DNA of 63,108 nucleotides, taken from the NCBI RefSeq assembly GCF_001703635.1, contig NZ_LQZT01000002.1:8898-72005 (forward strand), given 5' to 3'. Position numbers and translations under genes: made by a program. Under the pieces are notes generated by a model that saw only the letters and a list, made by a program, of their open reading frames with translations, made no database searches and had not been told where the DNA came from. Below, one piece after another: positions 1-8,475 of this stretch. Source of the stretch: Parahoeflea olei (GTDB taxonomy: Bacteria; Pseudomonadota; Alphaproteobacteria; Rhizobiales; Rhizobiaceae). Every line of letters starts with the position of its first letter. Positions within the stretch are counted from its first letter, which is position 1.

Positions 1-666
1 GAAGCGGCCGCGGGCCTGCAGAGGGCGCTCGCCGATCTTGAGGCCGACACCTCCTCGAAGCTCTCCGAGCTTGCCTCGCGTCTCGATGCGCTCGAACAGC
101 GCCAGTCGACGCTGTCGAGCCAGGTCGCCGCGCCGGCCCGCCAGGTCGATCTGGCGCAGACCATCGCGGCCGCCGGCCTGAAATCGGCGATCGACCGTGG
201 CGGCTCGTTCATGACCGAGCTCGAGGCCTATGCCTCCGTGGCGCCGGACGATCCGGCGGTGGCGGAGCTCAGGCAGCTTGCCGCAAGCGGCGTGCCGAGC
301 CGTTCGAAGCTGATCGAGGATTTCAACGCGGCCGCCGACAAGGCCATTGCCGCGGCCGAACCCGCCGATCCGGACCAGAGCCTGGTCGACCGGCTGATGG
401 CGAGTGCGCTCTCCTCGGTCAAGGTGCGCCAGGTCGGCGATGTCGAGGGCGACAGCGTCCAGGCCATTCTCGCGCGCACGGAGACCCGGCTGGTCGATGG
501 CGACATCGCGGCCGCCCTGGCCGAATGGAACACGCTGCCGGAGGCATCCCGGGCGGCCGCGTCCGGCTATGGCGAGGCGCTGACCGCCCGCGCCCGCGCC
601 GAGACGCTGGTTGCCGCTGCCATGGCGCCCGCCGCACCGGCTCAGTCCGAAGCCCCGGTCAACTAG
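1..666 (+). CDS. Mitofilin-family inner-membrane protein (5' end missing)
   Basis: The frame is open from the first base of the window, so only the C-terminal 221 residues are present. The first ~50 residues are heptad-like (repeated Leu/Ala with Glu/Arg/Lys), consistent with the coiled coil of COG4223/mitofilin proteins. The rest is the helical Ala-rich C-terminal domain (around 'AYASVAPDDPAVAEL' and 'VRQVGDVEGDSVQAILART'). Alphaproteobacterial mitofilins are anchored by an N-terminal membrane segment, which lies outside this window, and shape the inner membrane. It sits 10 nt upstream of hemY in the same direction, the usual arrangement next to haem biosynthesis genes. The family call rests mainly on this context and the helical composition. 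Confidence 0.75.
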   Translation, partial: EAAAGLQRALADLEADTSSKLSELASRLDALEQRQSTLSSQVAAPARQVDLAQTIAAAGLKSAIDRGGSFMTELEAYASVAPDDPAVAELRQLAASGVPSRSKLIEDFNAAADKAIAAAEPADPDQSLVDRLMASALSSVKVRQVGDVEGDSVQAILARTETRLVDGDIAAALAEWNTLPEASRAAASGYGEALTARARAETLVAAAMAPAAPAQSEAPVN

Positions 667-676
667 GAGATCCGTC

Positions 677-2959
677 ATGATCCGCTTGCTATTCTTCGTG
701 GTTCTGACCCTGGCGCTGGGCTTCGGTTTCGCCTGGCTCGCCGACCGGCCGGGCGAGATGTTCATCGTCTGGCAGAACCAACGCATCGAAATGTCGCTGA
801 TGACCGCCGTCGTCATGGTGGTGTCGCTGATCGTCGCCATCATGGTCGGCTGGTGGCTGATCCGCGCCATTCTCTACTCCCCGCGCACGCTGTCGCGCTA
901 TTTCCGCGCCAGCAAGCGCGACCGCGGCTACCAGGCGCTGTCGACCGGACTGATCGCCGCCGGTGCCGGCGATGCCGCACTGGCGCGCAAGATGAACAAG
1001 CGCAGCAAGGGCTTGCTCAATGCCGACCAGGAGCCGCTGATCCATCTTCTCCACGTTCAGGCGGCACTGATCGAGGGCCGCAACGAGGAAGCCCGCAAGC
1101 TGTTCGAGGCCATGGCCGAAGATCCGGAAACCCGGCTTCTCGGCCTGCGCGGCCTGTATCTGGAAGCACGCCGGCAGGGCGCCGACGAGGCGGCGCAGCA
1201 CTATGCCGAAACCGCCGCCGAGCAGGCGCCGCAGCTGCAATGGGCCGGTGCTGCGGCGCTGTCCTACCGGACCCGCGAAGGCAAATGGAACGAGGCTCTG
1301 ATCCTGCTCAACCGCCAGCTCAAGGCCGGTGCCGTGGAGGCCGCGGTGGCGGTGCGCCACAAGGCGGTGCTGCTGACCGCGCGCGGCCGCGACAAGATCG
1401 ACAGCGATCCGGCAGGGGCGAGCGAGGATGCGCTCGCCGCGCTCAAGCTGGTGCCGGCCTTCCCGCCGGCGGTGCTGGTCGCGGCCAAGGGGCTGTTGCG
1501 ACAGGACAAGCTGCGCAAGGCCGCGCGGATCCTGGAAACGGCGTGGAAGACCAACCCGCATCCCGAAATCGCCGAGGCCTATGTGCGGGCGCGGATTGGC
1601 GACACCGCGGCCGACCGGCTCAAGCGCGCGCAGCGGCTTGAAAAGCTCAAGCCCATGAATGCGCTCTCCTTCGATGCGGTCGCCCGGGCGGCGCTCGAGG
1701 CGCGGCGTCTCGACCTGGCGCGCGAGAAGGCCGAAGCCGCAGCACGGCTGCAGCCCTGCGAAGGCATCTATCTGCTGCTCGCCGATATCGAGGAAGCCCA
1801 GACCGGCGATCAGGGCCGTGTCCGCCACTGGCTGAGCCAGGCGGTGCGCGCTCCGCGCGATCCGGCCTGGACGGCGGATGGCTACGTCTCCGAGGTCTGG
1901 GAGCCGATCTCGCCGGTGACCGGCAAGGTCGATGCCTTCGAATGGAAGGTGCCGGTCGAACAGCTTGGCGGTCCGACGCTCGACAACGAGGCACCGGAAT
2001 GGGGCTTCGAGAGGGCGGTCGAGAGCCTGCCGCCGGTGCAGAAGCCGGAATCGGCTGCGGCATCCGAGCCCGAAGTGGAAGCCGTTCCCGTCCCGTCCGC
2101 CGCATCGGCAAAGCCTGCGGCAGCGGACAAGCCGGCGGCGGGCAAGCCAGCCGCGGAGGCCGACAGCAAGGCCGGTGCACCGTCCCCGACCCGGGAGGCC
2201 CAGCCTGAACGCAAGCATGTGGTGCTCTCGCCCGACCGTCTCGCCAAGGCCGGCCGGAAACCGGTGGTCTCGCTCGCGGAGCGGCGTCAGGCGATGGCGG
2301 AGGCGGCCAAGTCCGAACCCGCAGTGGCCCCGGCGGCAAAGGACGACAAGCCCGAGCCCGCCGGTCCGGCCGAAGCCTCGACCGCCAAGACCGCGGCGAA
2401 GCCGGAGACGGCCGCCGTGGCTGCGGCCCCGGCAGAAAAGCCTGCCGAAGCGGACAAGGCGGCAAAGCCCGCCGATGCCGGCAAGGCTGAAGCGCCTGCC
2501 GTGACCGAGGCGCCGTCCAAACCTGCTGCCGCCGCAGCCGCGGTCGCCGCGGAGCCGGCATCCGGGGCGGCTCAGCCGCCTGCGACCAGGCCGAACGGCG
2601 TCGACAAGACCGCCGCCCCCGTCTCCAAGCCGGAACCAGCCGCGCCGGAAGCCAAGGCAGGCGACGCGCCGGCACCGGCCGCCAAGGCCAACGGGGCAGC
2701 GGCGCCGGCCGCCTCCGACGCACCCGCCCGGGTGACACCGGTAAAGACCGTGGTCCGCCCGGCCCGCGCGATCTCCGAGCTCGACCGCAAGCCGCGGCCC
2801 TACGCCTCGCCCCGCCCGGTTGCCGAACCGGGATCGGAACCCGATCCGGAAGCCGAAGCCAAGGCCAAGGAAGAGGTGTTCATGGCGCACCGCCCGGACG
2901 ATCCGGGGGTCGACACCAGTGCCGAACCGGAAAAGCCGGGGAGGTTCCGGCTGTTCTGA
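677..2959 (+). CDS. hemY: HemY-type tetratricopeptide inner-membrane protein
   Basis: The protein has 760 residues. Two membrane segments lie at about 3-22 and 38-62 (HemY_N architecture), followed by the family motif around 'YFRASKRDRGYQALSTGLIA' and a long TPR-like helical region to about residue 440. Residues ~460-760 are a low-complexity Ala/Pro/Lys/Glu tail, a common rhizobial extension. HemY here is the TPR protein of haem/porphyrin operons, not protoporphyrinogen oxidase. The ATG at 677 is chosen because it follows the stop of the mitofilin gene by 10 nt with an AGGAG-like site and gives a typical HemY N-terminus. The upstream in-frame ATG at 611 overlaps the previous gene. Confidence 0.88.
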   Translation: MIRLLFFVVLTLALGFGFAWLADRPGEMFIVWQNQRIEMSLMTAVVMVVSLIVAIMVGWWLIRAILYSPRTLSRYFRASKRDRGYQALSTGLIAAGAGDAALARKMNKRSKGLLNADQEPLIHLLHVQAALIEGRNEEARKLFEAMAEDPETRLLGLRGLYLEARRQGADEAAQHYAETAAEQAPQLQWAGAAALSYRTREGKWNEALILLNRQLKAGAVEAAVAVRHKAVLLTARGRDKIDSDPAGASEDALAALKLVPAFPPAVLVAAKGLLRQDKLRKAARILETAWKTNPHPEIAEAYVRARIGDTAADRLKRAQRLEKLKPMNALSFDAVARAALEARRLDLAREKAEAAARLQPCEGIYLLLADIEEAQTGDQGRVRHWLSQAVRAPRDPAWTADGYVSEVWEPISPVTGKVDAFEWKVPVEQLGGPTLDNEAPEWGFERAVESLPPVQKPESAAASEPEVEAVPVPSAASAKPAAADKPAAGKPAAEADSKAGAPSPTREAQPERKHVVLSPDRLAKAGRKPVVSLAERRQAMAEAAKSEPAVAPAAKDDKPEPAGPAEASTAKTAAKPETAAVAAAPAEKPAEADKAAKPADAGKAEAPAVTEAPSKPAAAAAAVAAEPASGAAQPPATRPNGVDKTAAPVSKPEPAAPEAKAGDAPAPAAKANGAAAPAASDAPARVTPVKTVVRPARAISELDRKPRPYASPRPVAEPGSEPDPEAEAKAKEEVFMAHRPDDPGVDTSAEPEKPGRFRLF

Positions 2960-2981
2960 GCGGGAGACAAGAGGGATCGCC

Positions 2982-3470
2982 ATGCTTGAACAGATCAAGA
3001 CTTTTCTCGAAACGCTGCGCGGGGACACCCCCGCGCAGCCTGATTCCCGCAACCCCGATGTCGCGGCCGTTGCGCTGTTCTTCCATGTCATCGGCGCCGA
3101 CGGCGTGGTCGACGAGGTCGAGCAGGACAAGCTCAGATCGCTGATCGTCCAGGAATACGGCGTCAGCGGCGATGAGTTCCGCAAGCTGGTCGAGGCCGGC
3201 GAGAAGGCCGATCGCGAATCGGTCGATCTCTATGCCTTCACCAGCGTGCTCAACCGCACGCTGTCGCCCGAGGCCAAGGTTCATTTCATCGAACTGCTGT
3301 GGTTGCTCGCCTATGCGGACGGCTATCGCCACGAGCTCGAGGATCACGTGGTCTGGCGCATCGCCGACCTGATGGGCGTCTCAAGCCGAGAGCGGGTGCT
3401 TGCCCGGCAGCGTGCGCTCGCCGCCTCCGGGCTCGACGACGGCGCAGACGCGGCCGGCGACGCGGACTGA
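2982..3470 (+). CDS. TerB-like tellurite-resistance/DjlA-type domain protein
   Basis: This is a 162-residue cytosolic helical protein. Residues ~25-150 match the TerB-like fold: 'VAALFFHVIGADGVVDEVE' and 'LLWLLAYADGYRHELEDHVVWRIADLMGVS' carry the paired acidic helices typical of the family. TerB proteins are acidic and bind metal; the cellular role in rhizobia is not defined. The ATG at 2982 follows hemY by 22 nt after a GGGAGACAAGAGGGA purine stretch, so it is probably the third gene of the mitofilin-hemY operon. Confidence 0.82.
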   Translation: MLEQIKTFLETLRGDTPAQPDSRNPDVAAVALFFHVIGADGVVDEVEQDKLRSLIVQEYGVSGDEFRKLVEAGEKADRESVDLYAFTSVLNRTLSPEAKVHFIELLWLLAYADGYRHELEDHVVWRIADLMGVSSRERVLARQRALAASGLDDGADAAGDAD

Positions 3471-3575
3471 TCCCGCAGCCCCTTCCCGAAACCGCACAGA
3501 TCGATCTCCCGCTGGAAGCCGTCCCGGACGCCGGGAACCGGAATCCGGGGCGTGTATCCGAAGCCGGGCGGCCGC

Positions 3576-4877
3576 TCAGGTCTTGTCCGGGGCAGGCGAC
3601 GCGCCCGGCCCGGTGCCTGTTTGCAGCGCCAGCCGGCTGTCCTCGGCGTCCTTGTCGAGCGACTGGATCTGCCTCAGCTGCGGAAAGCCGAGGCTCCAGC
3701 CCAGCGCCACGGCGAGCGTGCCCGCGCCGCCGATCACCACGGCAGCGACCGGGCCGATCAGCGAGGCCATGACGCCGGCGCGGAATTCGCCCAATTCGTT
3801 GGAGGCGCCGATGAACACCATGTTGACGGCGCTGACGCGTCCGCGCAGCTCGTCGGGCGTCCACAGCTGCACCAGGCTCTGGCGGACATAAACCGAGATC
3901 ATGTCGGACGCGCCCATGGCGATCAGCGCAGCCATGGTGAGCGGCAGTGATTTGGACAGGCCGAAAACGATGGTTGCCGCGCCGAACACGCCGACCGCGA
4001 TGAACATCGAGCGGCCGGCATGGCGGCGGATCGGCCGCGAGGCAAGCAGGATGGCCATGGCGATCGCGCCGATTCCCGGGCTCGCCCGCAAGAGCCCGAG
4101 GCCCCAGGGGCCGAGATCGAGCACGTCGCGGGCAAACACCGGCATCAGCGCGATGGCGCCGCCGAGAAGCACGGCGAACATGTCGAGCGAGATCGCGCCG
4201 AGCACGATCTTCTGCTTCCAGACATAGCCGAAACCCGCCATCAAGGTCTGCCAGCTCTGGGCCTGGCCGCGGCTGCGCTGCAGCGGCGGGGGCACCAGCG
4301 ACACGGCGACGATCGAGGCCAGCAAGAAGCTGAGCGCCACCAGATAGGGCGCCGTCGGTCCGAGCCCGTAAAGCAGGCCGCCGGCGACGGGACCGACAAT
4401 CGTGGCGGTCTGCCAGGAGGTCGAGTTCCAGGCGATCGCATTGGGCAGATCCCTGGCCGGCACCAGGTTGGGCGCGAGCGATTGCGAGGCCGGCGCGAAG
4501 AAGGCCCGGGCCGTGCCGACCACCAGCAGCACGGCGAAGATCGGCAGCGGCGAGGCGAGCCCGCGCCAGGCGAACAGCACCAGCATCGCTACGGCGAGCG
4601 CGATCACGATCTCGCAGACGAGCATGATGGTGCGGCGGCCGAACCGGTCGGCGGCAGCCCCCGTGAACAGGATCAGCACCAGTGCGGGAAGGAACTGGAT
4701 CAGCCCGACAAGGCCCAGATCGAAGGGATCGCGGGTCAGGTCGTAAATCTGCCAGCCGACCGAGACGCTGACGATCTGCAGCGCGAAGGTCGACAGGAAA
4801 CGCGAGGAGAAATAGAGCGCGAAGGCACGATGGCGAAAGGCGGCGTAGCGGTCATCCGCCTCGGGGGCAACTTGCAT
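3576..4877 (-). CDS. MFS transporter, EntS/MFS_3-like
   Basis: This 433-residue integral membrane protein has about 11-12 hydrophobic segments. The loop between segments 2 and 3 carries the MFS signature 'GAAADRFGRRTIML' (about residues 73-86), and the second half has 'ASPGIGAIAMAILLASRPIRR'. The sequence style is that of the MFS_3 group that includes the enterobactin exporter EntS, so efflux of a small molecule is likely. No substrate can be assigned and there is no siderophore gene nearby. It runs opposite to its neighbours and is probably monocistronic. The start at 4877 gives a short charged N-terminus before the first membrane helix. Confidence 0.82.
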   Translation of the reverse strand: MQVAPEADDRYAAFRHRAFALYFSSRFLSTFALQIVSVSVGWQIYDLTRDPFDLGLVGLIQFLPALVLILFTGAAADRFGRRTIMLVCEIVIALAVAMLVLFAWRGLASPLPIFAVLLVVGTARAFFAPASQSLAPNLVPARDLPNAIAWNSTSWQTATIVGPVAGGLLYGLGPTAPYLVALSFLLASIVAVSLVPPPLQRSRGQAQSWQTLMAGFGYVWKQKIVLGAISLDMFAVLLGGAIALMPVFARDVLDLGPWGLGLLRASPGIGAIAMAILLASRPIRRHAGRSMFIAVGVFGAATIVFGLSKSLPLTMAALIAMGASDMISVYVRQSLVQLWTPDELRGRVSAVNMVFIGASNELGEFRAGVMASLIGPVAAVVIGGAGTLAVALGWSLGFPQLRQIQSLDKDAEDSRLALQTGTGPGASPAPDKT

Positions 4878-5133
4878 CTGGCATTCATCCGCTGGCGCCG
4901 GCTCAGGACGGGTATCTTAGGGGACCCGCGGCCGATGGATCTTGGAAGGGGGGACCGCGCCACCGCCGCCTCCGCAAGGAAGCGCTGCGCCACGGTCTTG
5001 CCGTCATGCTACAGAAGCGCGGGCCGCCGCGCCAGTCATGTCGTGACGCAAGCACGCAAGCCCGGCCTTGCCCTTGCCGCCCGGAGCGGGAATGGCTACA
5101 TGTCTGTCACGCGAAAAACAGCCGGAGATCTCC

Positions 5134-5424
5134 ATGATCGCAGTCTTTCAAACCATCGACCTGGTGCTCGGTCTTTACACCTGGATCATCGTCGCCAGCG
5201 CCATCTTCTCCTGGCTCTACGCCTTCAATGTGGTCAATTCGAACAACCGCTTCGTCGGCATGATCGGCGAGTTCCTTTACAAGGCCACCGAACCCGCGCT
5301 CAGGCCGATCCGCCGCATCATTCCGGATCTGGGCGGGCTCGACATCTCGCCGATCGTGCTTCTGATCGCGATCTTCTTCGTGCGCACCTTCATCGCGACT
5401 TCGATCGCGCCGATGTTCTTCTGA
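5134..5424 (+). CDS. YggT-family membrane protein
   Basis: The protein has 96 residues with two membrane segments (about 5-30 and 66-90). The conserved loop '[20 protein letters not shown]' holds the P-I-R-R-x-I-P signature of the YggT/YlmG family. These proteins are linked to membrane and cell-division gene clusters. The ATG at 5134 is preferred to an upstream in-frame ATG at 5068 because it follows GGAGATC and starts the protein at the first membrane helix. The downstream DUF167 gene begins 19 nt after the stop, a pairing seen in many proteobacteria. Confidence 0.88.
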   Translation: MIAVFQTIDLVLGLYTWIIVASAIFSWLYAFNVVNSNNRFVGMIGEFLYKATEPALRPIRRIIPDLGGLDISPIVLLIAIFFVRTFIATSIAPMFF

Positions 5425-5443
5425 TTTCCGCAGGACGGGCACG

Positions 5444-5758
5444 GTGAGCGGCTGGCTTCAGGCCCGCGACGGCGGCGTCGACATTGCCGTCCGGCTCACG
5501 CCCGGCGCCTCGCTCGACGGTCTCGACGGCCTGGTGGAAGATGCAGCCGGCAGTGTCCGGCTCAAGGCGCGTGTGCGCGCGGTGGCCGAAAGCGGCAAGG
5601 CCAACCGGGCGATCGAAAAGCTGATCGCCAAGCGTCTCGGCCTCGCCAAGACGCTCGTCACCGTGATTTCGGGCGAGACCAGCCGCTCCAAGACGATCCG
5701 GATATCGGGCGATCCCGAAGACCTGGCCGGGGCGCTCGAGGCGCTCGCCCGGCCCTGA
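5444..5758 (+). CDS. DUF167 (YggU) family protein
   Basis: The protein has 104 residues and starts at GTG 5444. The pattern 'VRLTPGASLDGLDG...VRLKARVRAVAESGKANRAIEKLIAKRLG...ISGETSRSKTIRISGD' is the DUF167/UPF0235 signature: the N-terminal strand with PGA, then the G-K-A-N helix and S-R-x-K. The family has no settled biochemical function. It is co-oriented with the yggT-like gene and probably co-transcribed with it. Confidence 0.88.
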   Translation: MSGWLQARDGGVDIAVRLTPGASLDGLDGLVEDAAGSVRLKARVRAVAESGKANRAIEKLIAKRLGLAKTLVTVISGETSRSKTIRISGDPEDLAGALEALARP

Positions 5759-5788
5759 CCGGCCTCCGGTCCGCCTGCAGCGTGGCGC

Positions 5789-6325
5789 TCAGGCCTTCTT
5801 GGCCTTGGCCCGCTCGATCGCCTCGACGATCAGGGTGCGGGCGATTTCGGCATTGCTCCAGCCGCCGATCTTGACCCATTTGCCGGGCTCGAGATCCTTG
5901 TAGTGATCGAAGAAGTGCTCGATCTGCTGCAGCGTGATCTCGGGCAGGTCGGTGTAGTCGTGCACGCCGGCATAGCGCTGGGTCAGGTGCGGAGCGGGCA
6001 CGGCGATGATCTTTTCGTCCTGGCCGGCATTGTCTTCCATCACCAGCACGCCGATCGGGCGCACATTGATCAGGCATCCCGGCACCAGCGGACGGGTGTT
6101 GCACACCAGCACGTCGATCGGGTCGCCATCCTCGGAGAGCGTGTGCGGCACGAAGCCGTAGTTTCCGGGATAGGTCATCGGCGTGTAGAGAAAGCGGTCG
6201 ACCACCAGCGTGCCGGCCTCCTTGTCCATCTCATATTTGATCGGCTGCCCGCCGACCGGAACCTCGATGATGACGTTGACGTCGTGGGGCGGGTTGTTGC
6301 CAATGCTGATTGCATCGATACGCAT
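5789..6325 (-). CDS. ppa: Inorganic pyrophosphatase
   Basis: This is a 178-residue class I soluble pyrophosphatase, which hydrolyses PPi to two phosphates with Mg2+ and drives biosynthetic reactions. The active-site stretch '[10 protein letters not shown]' (65-74) contains the D-x-D-P-x-D metal-binding signature, and '[10 protein letters not shown]' supplies further acidic ligands near 97-106. 'YPGNYGFVP' (52-60) is also diagnostic. Start at 6325 gives the usual MRIDAI N-terminus; a longer reading frame to 6499 would add 58 atypical residues. Length is normal for the family. Confidence 0.96.
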   Translation of the reverse strand: MRIDAISIGNNPPHDVNVIIEVPVGGQPIKYEMDKEAGTLVVDRFLYTPMTYPGNYGFVPHTLSEDGDPIDVLVCNTRPLVPGCLINVRPIGVLVMEDNAGQDEKIIAVPAPHLTQRYAGVHDYTDLPEITLQQIEHFFDHYKDLEPGKWVKIGGWSNAEIARTLIVEAIERAKAKKA

Positions 6326-6489
6326 TTGACATCCTTCAAAGCTTGGCGTGATGGTGGGCGTTCGATACTGGCAATTCTGGTGCAACGCAACAAATGTGAT
6401 GCCTTTTCGCGCCGATGGCCGTCGAATATTTTGATTCCGGCGCCGGAATCCGTACCATGGTCTTAGATTCCCGATCTGGGGGGTGCCCG

Positions 6490-7113
6490 ATGTTACCACG
6501 TATCAGCCCGTTGGCCAGCCTGGTGGTCGCGGCCATGTTCCTTGCCTTAGCGCCGGGAGCGGCGCTCGCCAACTCGAGCGCCTATACCGATCTCGACCCC
6601 GAGCTTGCAGGCTGCGAGACGATCGCAAGCGACATCGCCGGCGGCACCTGGAAATGCGAAGGCTATCGGGACTATCCGGTTTATTTCAAGGAAGGCGATC
6701 TGCGCGCCTCCGTGTTCTTCGGACATGTGGCGCAAGTCCTGATCGAGGATGGTTTCGAATCCTTCGGCCCATTCAACTCCACCGGCAAGAAGATCGAGTG
6801 GCGGCTCGACGACAGCGGCAAGCCGATTGCCGCAATCCTGCGCTACTTCGTGTCCGATCCGGAAACGGCCGCGAATGGCGGCCAGGTGCTGGTGGTCTCG
6901 CGCGTCGCCCAGGCGGATGACGGCCTCTCCTGCGTGGTCGGTTATGTGGATGCGCGTTCCAACGACAATGCCAACGAGCTGGCAAGGCGGGTCGCCGATC
7001 AGGATGCGGCGGACTTCGCCTGCGGCTACACCGAGGCGGCCTGGTACGGGGAAAGAGGGGCCTTGGCCGCCATGACGTCAAGCCACCTGCCGGAAAGCCT
7101 GAGGCAGGAATGA
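6490..7113 (+). CDS. Secreted protein of unknown function
   Basis: This 207-residue protein has a clear Sec signal peptide (about 1-27, ending in [11 protein letters not shown]), so it is probably periplasmic. The mature part has Cys residues in the pattern '[19 protein letters not shown]', then later 'LSCVVGYV' and 'FACGY', which suggests two disulfides. I recognise no catalytic motif. It is a single gene divergent from ppa and convergent with the GNAT gene. The ATG at 6490 is chosen because it starts directly at the signal peptide; upstream in-frame ATGs would mask it. Confidence 0.7.
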   Translation: MLPRISPLASLVVAAMFLALAPGAALANSSAYTDLDPELAGCETIASDIAGGTWKCEGYRDYPVYFKEGDLRASVFFGHVAQVLIEDGFESFGPFNSTGKKIEWRLDDSGKPIAAILRYFVSDPETAANGGQVLVVSRVAQADDGLSCVVGYVDARSNDNANELARRVADQDAADFACGYTEAAWYGERGALAAMTSSHLPESLRQE

Positions 7114-7139
7114 AGCCGGCCGAACTTCGGCGGGATGGC

Positions 7140-7646
7140 TCAGGACCAGGTGAAGGCGAGTTTGCGCAGGGTCTTCCCGTCGAAGGTCTCATGACCCTCC
7201 GCGATGTCGCGGCCGCCCTGGAACCGGTAGAAATCGACCGCGGTGTGATTGTCTTCGAGGCACCACACCACCACGCCCTTGCAGCCGAGCGAGGCAAGCA
7301 GTTGCCGGGCCTCGCCGAACAGGCGCTTGCCGAGGCCCACGCCCTGGTATTCGGGGCGCAGATAGAGTTCGTAGATCTCGCCTTCCTGCGGCAACGAGCG
7401 GGCGCGGTTGAGGCCGAGCGTGGCATAGCCGGCCACCTGGCCGCCGACATCCAGCACCAGGATCGAGGTCGAGCCCTTGATGGCACGTTCCCACCAGCCG
7501 AGATTGCGGCGCTCGAGCATCTGCCGGAGCGCCTTGTAGGGCAGGATTCCGGCATAGGCATGGCTCCAGGCGGCGCGATGCGCGCCTGCAATCGCGAGCG
7601 CATCATGCGGCTCGGCATGCCGTATGTCGATGGTTAACGTGGTCAT
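7140..7646 (-). CDS. GNAT-family N-acetyltransferase
   Basis: The 168-residue protein has the acetyl-CoA binding motif A 'RPEYQGVGLGKRLFGEARQLL' at about residues 97-117 (Q-x-x-G-x-G). It is preceded by the beta strand 'EIYELYLRP' and followed by 'NHTAVDFYRFQGG', the usual motif B with Asn and Tyr. It transfers an acetyl group from acetyl-CoA to an amine; the substrate is not predictable. The upstream intergenic region carries a CtrA-type box at 7744-7760, about 100 bp before the ATG. Confidence 0.85.
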   Translation of the reverse strand: MTTLTIDIRHAEPHDALAIAGAHRAAWSHAYAGILPYKALRQMLERRNLGWWERAIKGSTSILVLDVGGQVAGYATLGLNRARSLPQEGEIYELYLRPEYQGVGLGKRLFGEARQLLASLGCKGVVVWCLEDNHTAVDFYRFQGGRDIAEGHETFDGKTLRKLAFTWS

Positions 7647-7743
7647 GGTCTCATACTACCGTTACCGAGATTCCGGGGGGAAGCGGGCATGAGTCCGCTC
7701 CTCCGTCTGCCCACAGCATTGTTCTGTGGACGGCACGCAATGA

Positions 7744-7760
7744 GTTAACCTTTTGTTAAC
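7744..7760. promoter_or_regulatory. CtrA-type box, TTAA-N7-TTAA
   Basis: The stretch GTTAACCTTTTGTTAAC has two TTAA elements separated by exactly 7 nt, matching the full CtrA consensus TTAA-N7-TTAA with the trailing C on each side of the dyad. It lies in the ~150 bp non-coding region upstream of the reverse-strand GNAT gene, about 100 bp from its start. CtrA is the cell-cycle response regulator of alphaproteobacteria. The match is exact but short, so function is inferred. Confidence 0.55.
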
Positions 7761-7795
7761 GAATTATGCAAGTCCGGCGAAGGCCGAACCGGGCA

Positions 7796-8467
7796 TCAGG
7801 CGGCGTCGGAAAAGCCCCGGAACTGGTCGAGGCGGGCCTGCACGGCCTCGAAAAGACGCCCCACCTGCAATCCGTCGATCAGCGCATGGTGCACCTGAAC
7901 GGCCATGGCGCAGCTGATTCGGCCTTGGCCATCCCCGACGAATTTCCCCCAGGAGAAGCGCGGAATGCAATCGTCGGGTCCGGGAAGGGCATTGTCGAGC
8001 GCGGTGAAATCGATCCAGGGCAGGCAGGAGAGATAGGCAAGATCGACCCGCTCGCCGGTGTTGGCGCCGAGGTCGGTTCCCCGGGCGGTTTCCTCGATTA
8101 CCGCCTTGCAGGCGGCGTCGAATGTGGCCCAGTCGGCACTGAAGGGGATATAGGCGTAGCCGAAGGTGTCGCCCGCCCGCGGCACGGTCGCCGACAGCGC
8201 GATGGCGTCATATTCCACCACGGTCTCGGCGCCGGTGCCCGAGCGAAGGAAGCGCATCCGGAATTCCGGGACCGCGTGGATCCCGGTGCCGATGGCGTGC
8301 ATGAAGGCCCGGTAGGGCGAAACGCCCGCGGGCTTTGCCTGCGTCATCAGCGCGGTCACGTCGATCCGCGCCGTGGTGGCGAAATGCGGCCGGTCATAGC
8401 CGCGGAACAGGCGGTATTGCCCGGCCCGCGACCAGGTGTCGAGATCGATCTCGCGGGCGCCCGCCAC
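7796..8467 (-). CDS. Chloramphenicol acetyltransferase-like (CAT) protein
   Basis: This 223-residue type A CAT homologue has the catalytic motif 'HHALIDGLQ' at 193-201 (H-H-x-x-x-D-G, with the second His as catalytic base). The structural pattern 'FMHAIGTGIHAVPEFRMRF' and 'SCLPWIDFTALDNA' is also typical. CATs acetylate the 3-hydroxyl of chloramphenicol, but chromosomal homologues often act on other acceptors, so resistance is not implied. Start is GTG 8467, only 8 nt after the typA stop, so the gene is likely co-transcribed behind typA. Confidence 0.85.
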   Translation of the reverse strand: MAGAREIDLDTWSRAGQYRLFRGYDRPHFATTARIDVTALMTQAKPAGVSPYRAFMHAIGTGIHAVPEFRMRFLRSGTGAETVVEYDAIALSATVPRAGDTFGYAYIPFSADWATFDAACKAVIEETARGTDLGANTGERVDLAYLSCLPWIDFTALDNALPGPDDCIPRFSWGKFVGDGQGRISCAMAVQVHHALIDGLQVGRLFEAVQARLDQFRGFSDAA

Positions 8468-8475
8468 GGTTCGGG

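Noticed and set aside
689..3184. A long reverse-strand open frame (about 830 codons) opposite hemY
   Set aside because: Its translation is dominated by Arg, Gly and His with no domain, and it mirrors hemY codon structure; a shadow frame of high-GC DNA.
7796..8467. Antibiotic resistance determinant (chloramphenicol acetyltransferase)
   Set aside because: It is a chromosomal homologue co-transcribed behind typA with no mobile element nearby; substrate may be unrelated to chloramphenicol.
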